Below are positions 36,672-45,408 of a stretch of 64,000 nucleotides of DNA, in pieces (position 1 is the stretch's first letter; each line of letters begins with the position of its first letter). The stretch covers positions 682,001 through 746,000 of the forward strand of contig NZ_FOVZ01000002.1 in the NCBI RefSeq assembly GCF_900115295.1, in the 5' to 3' direction. The position numbers and the translations under genes were made by a program. The notes under the pieces were generated by a model. That model did not search any database and was not told the DNA's origin. It was given only the letters and a program-made list of their open reading frames with translations. The stretch comes from Sphingomonas sp. OK281 (lineage in GTDB: Bacteria; Pseudomonadota; Alphaproteobacteria; Sphingomonadales; Sphingomonadaceae).

Positions 36672-39275
36672 TCAGCCCTCGTTGGCCAACGCCTTCAACC
36701 GGTACAACGCCTCCAGCGCATCCCGCGGGCTCATCGCATCGATATCCAGTTTCGCCAGATCCTCGCGCAACACATCGCACGCCGCCTCCTCGACCTGAGC
36801 CGCCGCCGCAAACAACGGCAGATCGTCCAACCCCGCCGCCAAACCACCCGTCTTCGCGCGCCCAGCCTCGAGCTTCGCCAGCACCGCCTTCGCGCGCGCC
36901 ACCGTCACCGGCGACATCCCCGCCAGTCGTGCCACCGCCAGCCCGTAGCTCCGATCCGCCGGCCCATCGGCGAGTTCGTGGAGCAGCACCAGCTCCCCTT
37001 TCCACTCCCGCGCACGGACATGATGCAACGACAGCGCCTCGCACCGCTCCGCCAACCGCGTCAGCTCATGATAATGCGTAGCGAACAGGCAGCGGCAGCG
37101 ATTATCCTCATGGATCGCCTCGACCACCGCCCAGGCGATCGCGAGCCCGTCATAGGTCGAAGTCCCGCGCCCGACCTCGTCGAGGATCACGAAAGACCGC
37201 GGCGTCGCCTGCGCCAGGATCGCCGCGGTCTCGACCATCTCGACCATGAACGTCGACCGCCCGCGCGCGAGATTGTCCGACGCGCCGACGCGGCTGAACA
37301 GGCGATCGACCAGCCCCAGCGTGGCCTTGGTCGCGGGTACGTACGACCCCGCCTGCGCGAGGACCGCGATCAGCGCGTTCTGGCGGAGGAAGGTCGATTT
37401 ACCGCCCATGTTCGGGCCGGTGACGAGCCACAGCCGCGACGCCTCCGACAGATTGCAGTCGTTGGCGACGAACCGGTCGCCCGACTTCGCCACCGCCGCC
37501 TCGACCACCGGATGCCGGCCGCCCTCGATCTCGAAGCACGCGTGATCCACGAGCTGAGGCCGCGCCCAGGCGCCTTCCGCCGCACGCTCGGCCAGCCCTG
37601 CGGCGACGTCTAGCCGCGCGAGCGCATCCGCCGTCGCCGCAATCGCCTCGCGCCCGGCCAGAGCCTGCGCCGTCAGTTCTTCCAGATGCGCCGCCTCCGC
37701 CGCCAACGCATGCGCGCCGGCCTGCGACACCTTAGCCGCGACCTCGTGCAGCGCAGGGGTATTGAACCGCACCACGCCCGCGAGCGTCTGGCGATGCGTG
37801 AAGCCACTCTCGGGCTTCATCAACGGGTCCGCCGCCCGCGCCGGCACCTCGACATGATAGCCGAGCACGCCGTTATGCCGAATCTTCAGCGCGGTGACGC
37901 CGGTGGCCGTGCGGAACTCCGCCTCCAGCGCGGCGATCGCCCGCCGCCCGCCAGCCCCCGCATCGCGCAGATCGTCGAGCGCGGCGTCATAGCCTGCCGC
38001 GATATAGCCGCCGTCCGACGCCTCGATCGGCGGCGACGGCACCAGCGCGCGCTTGAGCAGGTCGATCAGCGCGCCGTGTCCGCGCAATCTCGGGGCGATG
38101 TCGCGTAACAGCACGGGCGGATCGACGATCGCGTCCATCCGCTCGCCGAGGCTCCAGGCGCCGTCGAGCCCATCGCGCAACTGCCCCAGATCGCGTGGGC
38201 CGCCACGCCCCGCCGCGAGCCGCCCGAGCGCCCGCCCGATGTCCGGCAGCGCGCGCAAGGTCGATCGCAACCGCGCGCGCGCTGCCTGGTCGTCGTGGAA
38301 CAGCCGCACCAGATCGAGCCGCGCATCGATCGCCGCCTTGTCCATCAACGGCGCGCCGAGATCCGCGCCGAGCAACCGCGCGCCGGCTCCCGTCACGGTC
38401 CGGTCGACCGCGTCGAGCAGGCTCCCCTTCCGCACGCCGCCGGTGGTGCAGGTAAGCTCCAGACTCTCCCGCGTGGCGGCGTCGATCGCCATCGTCTCCG
38501 CGGCCCGACCGATCCGCGGCGGTCGCAGGAAGGGCATCGCACCCTTCGCATTATGCTCCAGATACGCGACCAGACCTCCGGCCGCGGCGAGCCCCGCGCG
38601 CCCGAACTGCCCGAACCCGTCGAGCGTCGCCACGCCGTATAGCCGCTTCAACCGAGCCTCGCCCGCGCCGCTGTCGAAGTCGATCTTGGGGCGCAGTGTC
38701 GTCGCGGCGTCCTCAAACGCGCTAGCCTCCGAAGCCACGACCTCGGCCGCGGCAAACCGCGCGAGTTCCGCCTCGACCGCATCGCCCGCAACCTCGACGA
38801 TCTCGAACCGCCCGGTCGACACGTCCGCCGCGGCAATCGCCACCGACCCACCAGCCTCGCCGATCGCCACGCACCAGTTATCCGAGCGGGCGTCGAGCAA
38901 CGCTTCCTCGGTCAGCGTCCCCGCGGTCACCACGCGGACGATCGCGCGCGCCACGAGCGCCTTAGATCCACCGCGCGCCTTCGCCTCCGCCGGGCTTTCC
39001 ACCTGTTCGGCGATCGCCACCCTGTGCCCGGCCTTGATCAGCCGTTGCAGGTACACCGTCGCTGCATGCACCGGCACGCCGCACATCGGGATCGGCTTGC
39101 CCTCATGCTCGCCGCGCGCGGTCAGCGCGATGTCGAGCACGCCGGCTGCGACACGCGCATCGTCCATGAACAGTTCGAAGAAATCGCCCATCCGGTAGAA
39201 CAGCAGGCAATCCCGCGCCTCCGCCTTCAGGCCGAGATACTGCGTCATCATGGGGGTAGGAGCGGGGTGCGACAT
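36672..39275 (-). CDS. mutS: DNA mismatch repair protein MutS
   Basis: This 867-residue protein recognises mismatches and starts repair. It has the N-terminal mismatch-binding FYRMGDFFELF (Phe-x-Glu), the connector, core and clamp domains, and a C-terminal ABC ATPase with Walker A TGPNMGGKST, DEVGRGTSTYDG (Walker B/signature) and the ATHYHEL motif. The start ATG 39275 (MSHPAPTPMMTQYLGLK) was chosen by similarity of the first residues to the family; the open frame continues 210 bases through a family C repeat but those residues are repeat-derived. Confidence 0.95.
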   Translation of the reverse strand: MSHPAPTPMMTQYLGLKAEARDCLLFYRMGDFFELFMDDARVAAGVLDIALTARGEHEGKPIPMCGVPVHAATVYLQRLIKAGHRVAIAEQVESPAEAKARGGSKALVARAIVRVVTAGTLTEEALLDARSDNWCVAIGEAGGSVAIAAADVSTGRFEIVEVAGDAVEAELARFAAAEVVASEASAFEDAATTLRPKIDFDSGAGEARLKRLYGVATLDGFGQFGRAGLAAAGGLVAYLEHNAKGAMPFLRPPRIGRAAETMAIDAATRESLELTCTTGGVRKGSLLDAVDRTVTGAGARLLGADLGAPLMDKAAIDARLDLVRLFHDDQAARARLRSTLRALPDIGRALGRLAAGRGGPRDLGQLRDGLDGAWSLGERMDAIVDPPVLLRDIAPRLRGHGALIDLLKRALVPSPPIEASDGGYIAAGYDAALDDLRDAGAGGRRAIAALEAEFRTATGVTALKIRHNGVLGYHVEVPARAADPLMKPESGFTHRQTLAGVVRFNTPALHEVAAKVSQAGAHALAAEAAHLEELTAQALAGREAIAATADALARLDVAAGLAERAAEGAWARPQLVDHACFEIEGGRHPVVEAAVAKSGDRFVANDCNLSEASRLWLVTGPNMGGKSTFLRQNALIAVLAQAGSYVPATKATLGLVDRLFSRVGASDNLARGRSTFMVEMVETAAILAQATPRSFVILDEVGRGTSTYDGLAIAWAVVEAIHEDNRCRCLFATHYHELTRLAERCEALSLHHVRAREWKGELVLLHELADGPADRSYGLAVARLAGMSPVTVARAKAVLAKLEAGRAKTGGLAAGLDDLPLFAAAAQVEEAACDVLREDLAKLDIDAMSPRDALEALYRLKALANEG

Positions 39276-39311
39276 CAAGGTGCGGGTAGCGAAAAGGCCG
39301 TCATCATAAAA

Positions 39312-39444
39312 CCCCTCTCCCCTCGGGGAGAGGGAGGGGCCCGCGCATAGCGTGGGAGGGTGAGGGGGAGTAGGCTCGGGCGCGCACCCTAACCACCCCT
39401 CATCCGGCGCATCCGCGCCACCTTCTCCCCGAGGGGGAGAAGGC
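39312..39444. repeat. Palindromic element family C
   Basis: CCCCTCTCCCCTCGGGGAGA at the left end pairs with CCTTCTCCCCGAGGGGGAGA-type sequence at the right. Inner blocks GAGGGTGAGGGGGAG and CCACCCCTCATCC also pair. It lies between the divergent mutS and maeB genes, so it overlaps their promoter region. The right half recurs, reversed, at 19181. Confidence 0.85.
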
Positions 39445-39502
39445 CGTTCCAATCGCGGCATCGTCTGCGTAAAGACACAGGCCACAGAGAGAGGCCCCGC
39501 CC

Positions 39503-41758
39503 ATGTCCGACGAAACGCTGCAATTCTCCGAACGCGAAGCCTTGCTCTTCCATTCGGAAGGCCGCCCGGGGAAGATCGAGATCATCGCATCGAAGCCGAT
39601 GGCGACGCAGCGCGATCTCGCGCTCGCCTATTCGCCCGGCGTCGCGGTGCCGGTGCAGGCAATCTACGACGACCCCGCGACCGTCTATGACTATACCGCG
39701 AAGGGAAACCTCGTCGCGGTGATCTCGAACGGCACCGCGATCCTCGGCATGGGCAATCTCGGCCCGCTCGCATCGAAGCCGGTGATGGAAGGCAAGGCGG
39801 TGCTGTTCAAGCGTTTCGCCGACGTCGACGCGATCGATATCGAGCTGAAGACCGAGGACGTGAACCGCTTCATCGACGCGGTCGAGCTGATGGAGCCGAC
39901 CTTCGGCGGGATCAACCTCGAGGACATCAAGGCGCCCGAATGCTTCATCATAGAGCAGGCGTTGCGCGAGCGGATGAACATCCCGGTCTTCCATGACGAC
40001 CAGCACGGCACCGCGATCATCACCGCCGCCGGCCTGATCAACGCCTGCCTGCTCACCGGGCGCAAGCTCTCCGAGGTCAAGATCGTCGTCAACGGCGCCG
40101 GTGCGGCGGCGATCGCCTGCACCGAACTCGTGAAGGCGATGGGCGTGCGCGGCGACAACGTCATCCTCTGCGACCGCAAGGGCGTGATCTACCAGGGCCG
40201 CGAGGGCGTCGACCAGTGGAAGTCCGCGCACGCCGCGGTCACCGAGACGCGCACGCTGACCGAGGCCTTGGTTGGCGCCGACGTGTTCCTGGGGCTCTCC
40301 GCGGCGGGCTCGCTGACGCCGGAGATGGTCAAGGACATGGCCCCCGCGCCTATCATCTTCGCGATGGCCAACCCCGAGCCGGAGATCCGCCCCGAACTCG
40401 CGATGGCCGCGCGCCCCGATGCGATCGTCGCCACCGGCCGCTCGGACTATCCGAACCAGGTCAACAACGTGCTCGGCTTCCCGTTCATCTTCCGCGGGGC
40501 ATTGGACGTCCGCGCGACCGGCATCAACGACGCGATGAAGATCGCCGCCGCCAATGCGATCGCCGAACTCGCGCGCGAGCGCGTCCCCGAGGAAGTTGCG
40601 GCGGCATACGGCGTCAGCCATAGCTTCGGCCCGGCGTACATCATCCCCGCGCCGTTCGATCCGCGGCTGATGGAGGTCGTCCCCGTCGCGGTCGCCAAGG
40701 CGGCGATGGCCTCGGGCGTCGCGACCAAGCCGATCCTCGACATCGAGGCGTATCGCCACTCGCTCCGTGCCCGCCTCAACCCGACAACCTCGGTCCTCTC
40801 GATGGCCTATGAAGGCGCCCGCGCGCACCCCAAGCGCGTGATCTTCGCGGAAGGCGAGGAAGAGGTCGTCCTCCGCGCCGCCATCGCCTTCAAGGAGGGC
40901 GGCTACGGCACCCCGGTGCTGGTCGGTCGCGACGACGTGCCCGACCGGTTGCGCGCGCTGGGCGTCACCGATCCCGAGAGCTTCGAACTCCACAACAGCC
41001 GCGTCTCGCCGCTCGTACCGCGGATGGTCGACTTCCTGTATTCGCGGCTCCAGCGCCGCGGCTACCTGCGCCGCGATTGCGAGCGGATGGTCAACCAGGA
41101 CCGCAACATCTTTGGCGCGCTGCTGCTCCAGCTCGGCGAAGGCGACGCGATGATCACCGGCATCACGCGCACCTACGGCGAGACGATGCGCCAGATTTAT
41201 CGCGTGATCGATCCGGCCGCGGGGAAGACGCCGTTCGGTATCCACCTGCTCGTCGGGCAGAGCCACACGGTGTTCATTGCCGACACCACGGTCAACGAGC
41301 GCCCGACCGCCGAGCAACTGGCCGACTTCGCCGAGCAGACCGCGGCGGTCGCGCGCCGGATGGGGCATGAGCCTCGCGTGGCGTTCCTCAGCTATTCGAA
41401 CTTCGGTAATCCGAAGGGCGAATGGCTCGACAACATCCGTGATGCGGTGACCGTGCTGGATGCTCGCAAGGTCGGCTTCGAGTACGAGGGCGAGATGGCG
41501 CCGGATGTCGCGCTGAACCCGAAGCAACTGGCGAACTACCCCTTCGCGCGGCTCTCGGGGCCGGCGAACGTGCTGATCATGCCGGGGCTCCAGTCCGCCC
41601 ACATTTCGGCGAAACTGCTCCGAGAACTAGGTGGGGACTCGGTCATTGGGCCGATGCTGATCGGGATGGAAAAGCCCGTCCAGGTCGCGCCCATGACGAG
41701 CACGGCGAGCGAACTCGTAACCCTAGCCGTCCTCGCAGCAGGCGGAATCGCGCGCTAA
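39503..41758 (+). CDS. maeB: NADP malic enzyme-phosphotransacetylase fusion (MaeB type)
   Basis: This 751-residue protein decarboxylates malate to pyruvate with NADP. Residues 1 to about 430 are the malic enzyme (YSPGVAVPVQAIYDD, LEDIKAPECF, HDDQHGTAI metal site, VNGAGAAAIAC nucleotide fold, ATGRSDYPNQVNNVLGFP). The C-terminal about 320 residues are a phosphotransacetylase-like domain (PTA_PTB) that usually acts as an acetyl-CoA-sensing module rather than an enzyme. The fusion is typical of MaeB. A family B element follows its stop. Confidence 0.95.
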   Translation: MSDETLQFSEREALLFHSEGRPGKIEIIASKPMATQRDLALAYSPGVAVPVQAIYDDPATVYDYTAKGNLVAVISNGTAILGMGNLGPLASKPVMEGKAVLFKRFADVDAIDIELKTEDVNRFIDAVELMEPTFGGINLEDIKAPECFIIEQALRERMNIPVFHDDQHGTAIITAAGLINACLLTGRKLSEVKIVVNGAGAAAIACTELVKAMGVRGDNVILCDRKGVIYQGREGVDQWKSAHAAVTETRTLTEALVGADVFLGLSAAGSLTPEMVKDMAPAPIIFAMANPEPEIRPELAMAARPDAIVATGRSDYPNQVNNVLGFPFIFRGALDVRATGINDAMKIAAANAIAELARERVPEEVAAAYGVSHSFGPAYIIPAPFDPRLMEVVPVAVAKAAMASGVATKPILDIEAYRHSLRARLNPTTSVLSMAYEGARAHPKRVIFAEGEEEVVLRAAIAFKEGGYGTPVLVGRDDVPDRLRALGVTDPESFELHNSRVSPLVPRMVDFLYSRLQRRGYLRRDCERMVNQDRNIFGALLLQLGEGDAMITGITRTYGETMRQIYRVIDPAAGKTPFGIHLLVGQSHTVFIADTTVNERPTAEQLADFAEQTAAVARRMGHEPRVAFLSYSNFGNPKGEWLDNIRDAVTVLDARKVGFEYEGEMAPDVALNPKQLANYPFARLSGPANVLIMPGLQSAHISAKLLRELGGDSVIGPMLIGMEKPVQVAPMTSTASELVTLAVLAAGGIAR

Positions 41759-41760
41759 TC

Positions 41761-41908
41761 TCCCTCGCCCCTACGGGGAGAGGGAAGGGGCCCGCGGCAC
41801 TTGCCGTGGGAAGGGAGAGGGGCGTGAGGCTCGGGACGGTTCATCCCAACGCCCCTCTCCCTTCCGTCGCAAGTGCTCCTCCCTCCCTCTCCCCGGAGGG
41901 GCGAGGGA
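41761..41908. repeat. Palindromic element family B copy 2 (148 nt)
   Basis: This copy is nearly the same as those at 31971 and 63621. In its inner hairpin C-G at one stem position is changed to G-C (41796 and 41805), so the stem is kept. It lies between the convergent maeB and SDR genes. Confidence 0.93.
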
Positions 41909-41914
41909 ATTGGC

Positions 41915-42703
41915 TCAGGCGTCTATGCTTGTGCCCAGCGAAGCGTGCACCAGGCCGCCGTCCACCGTGATCGTCTCCCCGATCACATAATCCCCCGCGC
42001 GGCTCGCGAGGTAGATCGCCGCCCCGGCCATATCCTCGTCCACCCCAACCCGTTTCGCCGGAATCCCCTGCGCCACCGCGTCCCCATGATCCCGCGCCGC
42101 CTTGTTCATGTCGCTAGCAAAAGCCCCCGGAGCAATCGACGTCACGTTGATCGAGTCCGTCACCAGCCGCGCCGCCATCCGCTTCGTCAGGTAGATCAGC
42201 GCCGACTTCGACGCATGGTAGCTGTACGTCTCCCATGGGTTGAGCCGCTGCCCGTCAATCGACGTGATGTTGATCACCTTCGCCGGCTTCGCGCGCGACC
42301 CAGAAGCCTTCAACGCAGCATGCAAAGCCTGCGTCAGGAAGAACGGCGACTTCACGTTCAGGTCCATGACCTTGTCCCAGCCCACCTCCGAAAACTCCTC
42401 GAACGGCACGCCCCACGCCGCACCAGCATTGTTCACCAGGATATCGAGCTGCGTCTCATGCTCGGCGAACTGCGCCGCCAGCGCCTTGCACCCCGCCACC
42501 GTCGAGACGTCCTGCGGCAACGCGATGCAGTTCGGCCCGAGTTCCGCCGCCGCCGCCTCGCACACATCGGCTTTCCGCGACGAGATATACACCTTGGCCC
42601 CCTGCGCGATGAAGCCGGCGGCGATCATCTTGCCGATCCCGCGGCTGCCGCCGGTGATGAGCGCGACGCGGCCGTCGAGCCGGAACAGGTTGGTCGTATC
42701 CAT
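41915..42703 (-). CDS. SDR family oxidoreductase
   Basis: This 262-residue classical short-chain dehydrogenase has the cofactor motif TGGSRGIGKM (about 17-26), NNAGAAWG, the catalytic Ser in NITSIDGQ and Tyr/Lys in YSYHASK, and the C-terminal GETITVDGG. The SR after GG suggests NADPH. The substrate is unknown; rhamnolipid-type and 3-oxoacyl reductases share this form. GGAGG upstream of ATG 42703 supports the start. It is divergent from a second SDR. Confidence 0.9.
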   Translation of the reverse strand: MDTTNLFRLDGRVALITGGSRGIGKMIAAGFIAQGAKVYISSRKADVCEAAAAELGPNCIALPQDVSTVAGCKALAAQFAEHETQLDILVNNAGAAWGVPFEEFSEVGWDKVMDLNVKSPFFLTQALHAALKASGSRAKPAKVINITSIDGQRLNPWETYSYHASKSALIYLTKRMAARLVTDSINVTSIAPGAFASDMNKAARDHGDAVAQGIPAKRVGVDEDMAGAAIYLASRAGDYVIGETITVDGGLVHASLGTSIDA

Positions 42704-42833
42704 CACGCATCCTCCGAATGTTTGCCCGCTTGGTATCGCCGAGCGCCGCCCGCCGCAAACCCGTTTTTCGAACCAGCGATCATTGACGAGTGCAAAGCCC
42801 GTACTATGCTCGCCAAAAAATAGGAGAGAGCGT

Positions 42834-43661
42834 GTGAGGTTTTCAGGCAAGCGTGCCGTCGTGACCGGCGGCGCGTCCGGCATCGGCCGGGCGACCGCAC
42901 TCCGACTCGCCGACGAAGGCGCCACCGTGCTGATCGGCGACATCGACGAGAGCGGCGGCCACGCGATCGCCGACGCATCCGGTGGCCGGATCCTGTTCCA
43001 GCGTACCGACGTCCTCCAGGCGGGCGATATCGAGGCGCTGATGCAGACCGCCGACGATGCGGGCGGGCTCGACATCCTGTTCAACAATGCCGGCGCAGGC
43101 GGTTCGCGCGATCCGATCGGCGAGATTTCGCCCGAGGATTGGGACCGCACCCAGGCGCTCCTACTCCGCTCGGTCGCGCTCGGCATCCGCTACGCAGCAC
43201 CCTTGATGGCGAAACGCGGCGGCGGCGCGATCGTCAACACCTCGTCGGTGTCCGCGCTCGGCACCGGCTACGCGCCGACCGCCTATTCCACCGCCAAGGC
43301 GGGCGTCCTCCACCTCACCAAGCAAGCCGCCGCCGATCTCGCGCAGCACAAGATCCGCGTGAACGCGGTCGTCCCCGGCTTCATCGTCACCAACATCTTC
43401 ACGCGCACGCTCGAACTCGACGCCGCAAAGACGACGCAGGCCGACGCGATGATCGCGCATATCGCTGCCGACGCACAACCGATCCGCCGCCCCGGCACCA
43501 GCGAGGACATCGCCGCCGCGGTCGCGTTCCTCGCCAGCGACGACGCCAGCTTCATCACCGGCACGCACATCCTCGTCGATGGCGGCATGACGATCGGCAC
43601 GCGCCCAAGCTGGGACCCCGCGCAACCCTCGCTGTTCGCCATGCTCGACAAATTGAAGTGA
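42834..43661 (+). CDS. SDR family oxidoreductase (second)
   Basis: This 275-residue classical SDR has TGGASGIGRA near the start with a following DIDE that suggests NAD, NNAGAGGS, catalytic NTSSVSALG and YSTAKAG, and GTHILVDGG near the end. GTG 42834 follows a GGAGAGAG ribosome site; the stop overlaps the GTG start of the MFS gene (GTGA). The two genes probably form a small operon handling one compound, still unknown. Confidence 0.9.
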   Translation: MRFSGKRAVVTGGASGIGRATALRLADEGATVLIGDIDESGGHAIADASGGRILFQRTDVLQAGDIEALMQTADDAGGLDILFNNAGAGGSRDPIGEISPEDWDRTQALLLRSVALGIRYAAPLMAKRGGGAIVNTSSVSALGTGYAPTAYSTAKAGVLHLTKQAAADLAQHKIRVNAVVPGFIVTNIFTRTLELDAAKTTQADAMIAHIAADAQPIRRPGTSEDIAAAVAFLASDDASFITGTHILVDGGMTIGTRPSWDPAQPSLFAMLDKLK

Positions 43662-45106
43662 CGGCACCCGCCCGCCGCCTCTCCAACGGAACGATGGCGA
43701 GCTACGGCTTCGGCGCGGTCGCGTACGGGGTGAAGGACGCCGGGTTCGGCACGTTCCTGCTGCTGTTCTACAACCAGGTCGTCGGGCTTCCCTCCGCCAC
43801 CGTCGGCCTCGTCATCATGATGGCGCTGCTGATCGATGCGTTCGTCGATCCGGCGGTGGGCTTCTTCTCCGATCGCACGCGGACGAAATGGGGCAGGCGG
43901 CACCCATGGATGTATGCATCCGCGCTACCGATCATGATCGGCTGGCTGCTGCTGTGGAACCCGCCCGCGATAATGTCCGAGCCGCAGACGCTGATCTGGC
44001 TGTTCGTTATGGCGGTGATCGTGCGCAGCGCGGTGAGTTGTTACGAGGTGCCGTCGGTCGCGCTGACGCCCGAGCTCACGTCAGGGTATGACGAACGCAC
44101 GCGGATCATGGCGTATCGCTATCTGTTCGGCTGGGTCGGGGGGCTGCTGATGTTGCTATCGGCGTACCAGTATTTCCTCGCGCCCACCGCGGCGTTCCCG
44201 AACGGCCTGCTCAACCGCGCCGGTTACAGTGGCTTCGCGCTGGCGGGCGCGATCTTCATCGGCGTTGCGATCCTCGTCTCCGCGCTCGGCACGCATCACG
44301 AGATCAGGCATCTGCCGAACCCGCCGATCGCCAAGCAGACCCTGCGCGAATCCTTCGCCGAACTCCGCCAGACCGTGAAGAACCGCGCCTTCGCGATCCT
44401 GATGGCGGCGGGCGTCTGCGCGTACACGATCCAGGGCATCAGCTATGCGATGTCGAACTACCTCTACACCTATGTGTGGGGCTTCAAGGGGCCGGTGTTC
44501 GTCTACCTGACGATCGCGCTGTTCTCGGGCGTGTTCCTCGCGTTCCTCGCCGCGCCCCGGCTCGGCAGGACGGGCAGCAAGCCCAAGGCCGCGATGGGCG
44601 CGGTGTTGCTGGGCGCGGCGCTCAACACGTCGCCCTATTGGCTGCGGATGCTCGGCGTGTTTCCGGAGGTCGGCGAGCCCACGCTGCTGCCGATGCTGTT
44701 CGGGTTCTTCATCCTCGGCACCGCGTCGAACGTCACCGGGTTCATCCTCGGCGCGTCGATGATGGCCGACGTGGTCGAGGATTCGGAGGCGAAGACGGGG
44801 CGGCGGTCGGAAGGCGTGTTCTTCGCGGGCTCGTTCTTCGTCCAGAAATGCACGAGTGGGATCGGGATATTCTTCGCCGGGATGATCCTCGCGGTGGCGG
44901 GGTTCCCGGCGAAGGCGACGCCGGGGACGGTGCCGGTGGAGACGATCGACCGGCTGACGTTGATCTACGCCGGCCTCTACATCGCGCTGGCGTGCGTCTC
45001 GGCCTACTTCTTCTCCCGCTTCCCCTTCGGCCGGCGCGAGCACGAGGCCCGACTAGCGAGACTGGCCGGAGCGCCCATCGTCGACGCAGCCCCACGCGAA
45101 TCCTAA
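43658..45106 (+). CDS. GPH/MFS-type sugar-cation symporter
   Basis: This 482-residue carrier with about twelve membrane segments belongs to the glycoside-pentoside-hexuronide (GPH) branch of MFS. It has the motif DAFVDPAVGFFSDRTRTKWGRRHPWMY (about 52-78) and a second-half AMGAVLLGAAL. GTG 43658 overlaps the SDR stop, so the SDR and carrier are coupled. The substrate may be a sugar or glycoside processed by the SDR; nothing in the sequence proves it. Confidence 0.88.
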   Translation: MTAPARRLSNGTMASYGFGAVAYGVKDAGFGTFLLLFYNQVVGLPSATVGLVIMMALLIDAFVDPAVGFFSDRTRTKWGRRHPWMYASALPIMIGWLLLWNPPAIMSEPQTLIWLFVMAVIVRSAVSCYEVPSVALTPELTSGYDERTRIMAYRYLFGWVGGLLMLLSAYQYFLAPTAAFPNGLLNRAGYSGFALAGAIFIGVAILVSALGTHHEIRHLPNPPIAKQTLRESFAELRQTVKNRAFAILMAAGVCAYTIQGISYAMSNYLYTYVWGFKGPVFVYLTIALFSGVFLAFLAAPRLGRTGSKPKAAMGAVLLGAALNTSPYWLRMLGVFPEVGEPTLLPMLFGFFILGTASNVTGFILGASMMADVVEDSEAKTGRRSEGVFFAGSFFVQKCTSGIGIFFAGMILAVAGFPAKATPGTVPVETIDRLTLIYAGLYIALACVSAYFFSRFPFGRREHEARLARLAGAPIVDAAPRES

Positions 45107-45108
45107 TC

Positions 45109-45316
45109 TTCCCCCCTCCCTGAAAGGGAGGGGCCGGGGGTGGGTCGGCCGCTTGTCGACCGCTCCGTCAGCCAACAGGCCGACCCACGCCACGCGGACC
45201 CTGTTCTTCCCCCTCCCTGGAAGGGGGGGGGCGGGGGTGGGTCGGCTGCTTGTCGATCGCTCCGTCAGCCAACGGGCCGACCCACCCCCAACCCCTCCCT
45301 TCCAGGGAGGGGGGGC
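45109..45316. repeat. Tandem pair of family A elements
   Basis: Two copies lie head to tail (about 45109-45190 and 45208-45316). Their inner loops are almost the same (GCTTGTCGAYCGCTCCGTCA then GCCAAC), which shows a local duplication. The first is missing most of its right arm; the second is complete. They occupy most of the 302-base gap between the GPH carrier and the M1 peptidase. Confidence 0.88.
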
Positions 45317-45408
45317 AGGACGGTGACAGCCACCCTTCCAGCGAGCGGGGCGGCACGGTAGGACCGACGCCTGGCCTTCCCCCTTGGAACGGCGATATCG
45401 GAGTTCCC

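Noticed and set aside
39276..39485. N-terminal extension of MutS by 70 residues
   Set aside because: The added residues are encoded by the palindromic element, are Pro/Gly-rich and not family-like; MutS proteins begin near MTQYLGLK.
39389..41602. A 737-codon open frame antisense to maeB
   Set aside because: It covers the whole of maeB on the opposite strand, has no recognisable family and shows the same mirror composition.
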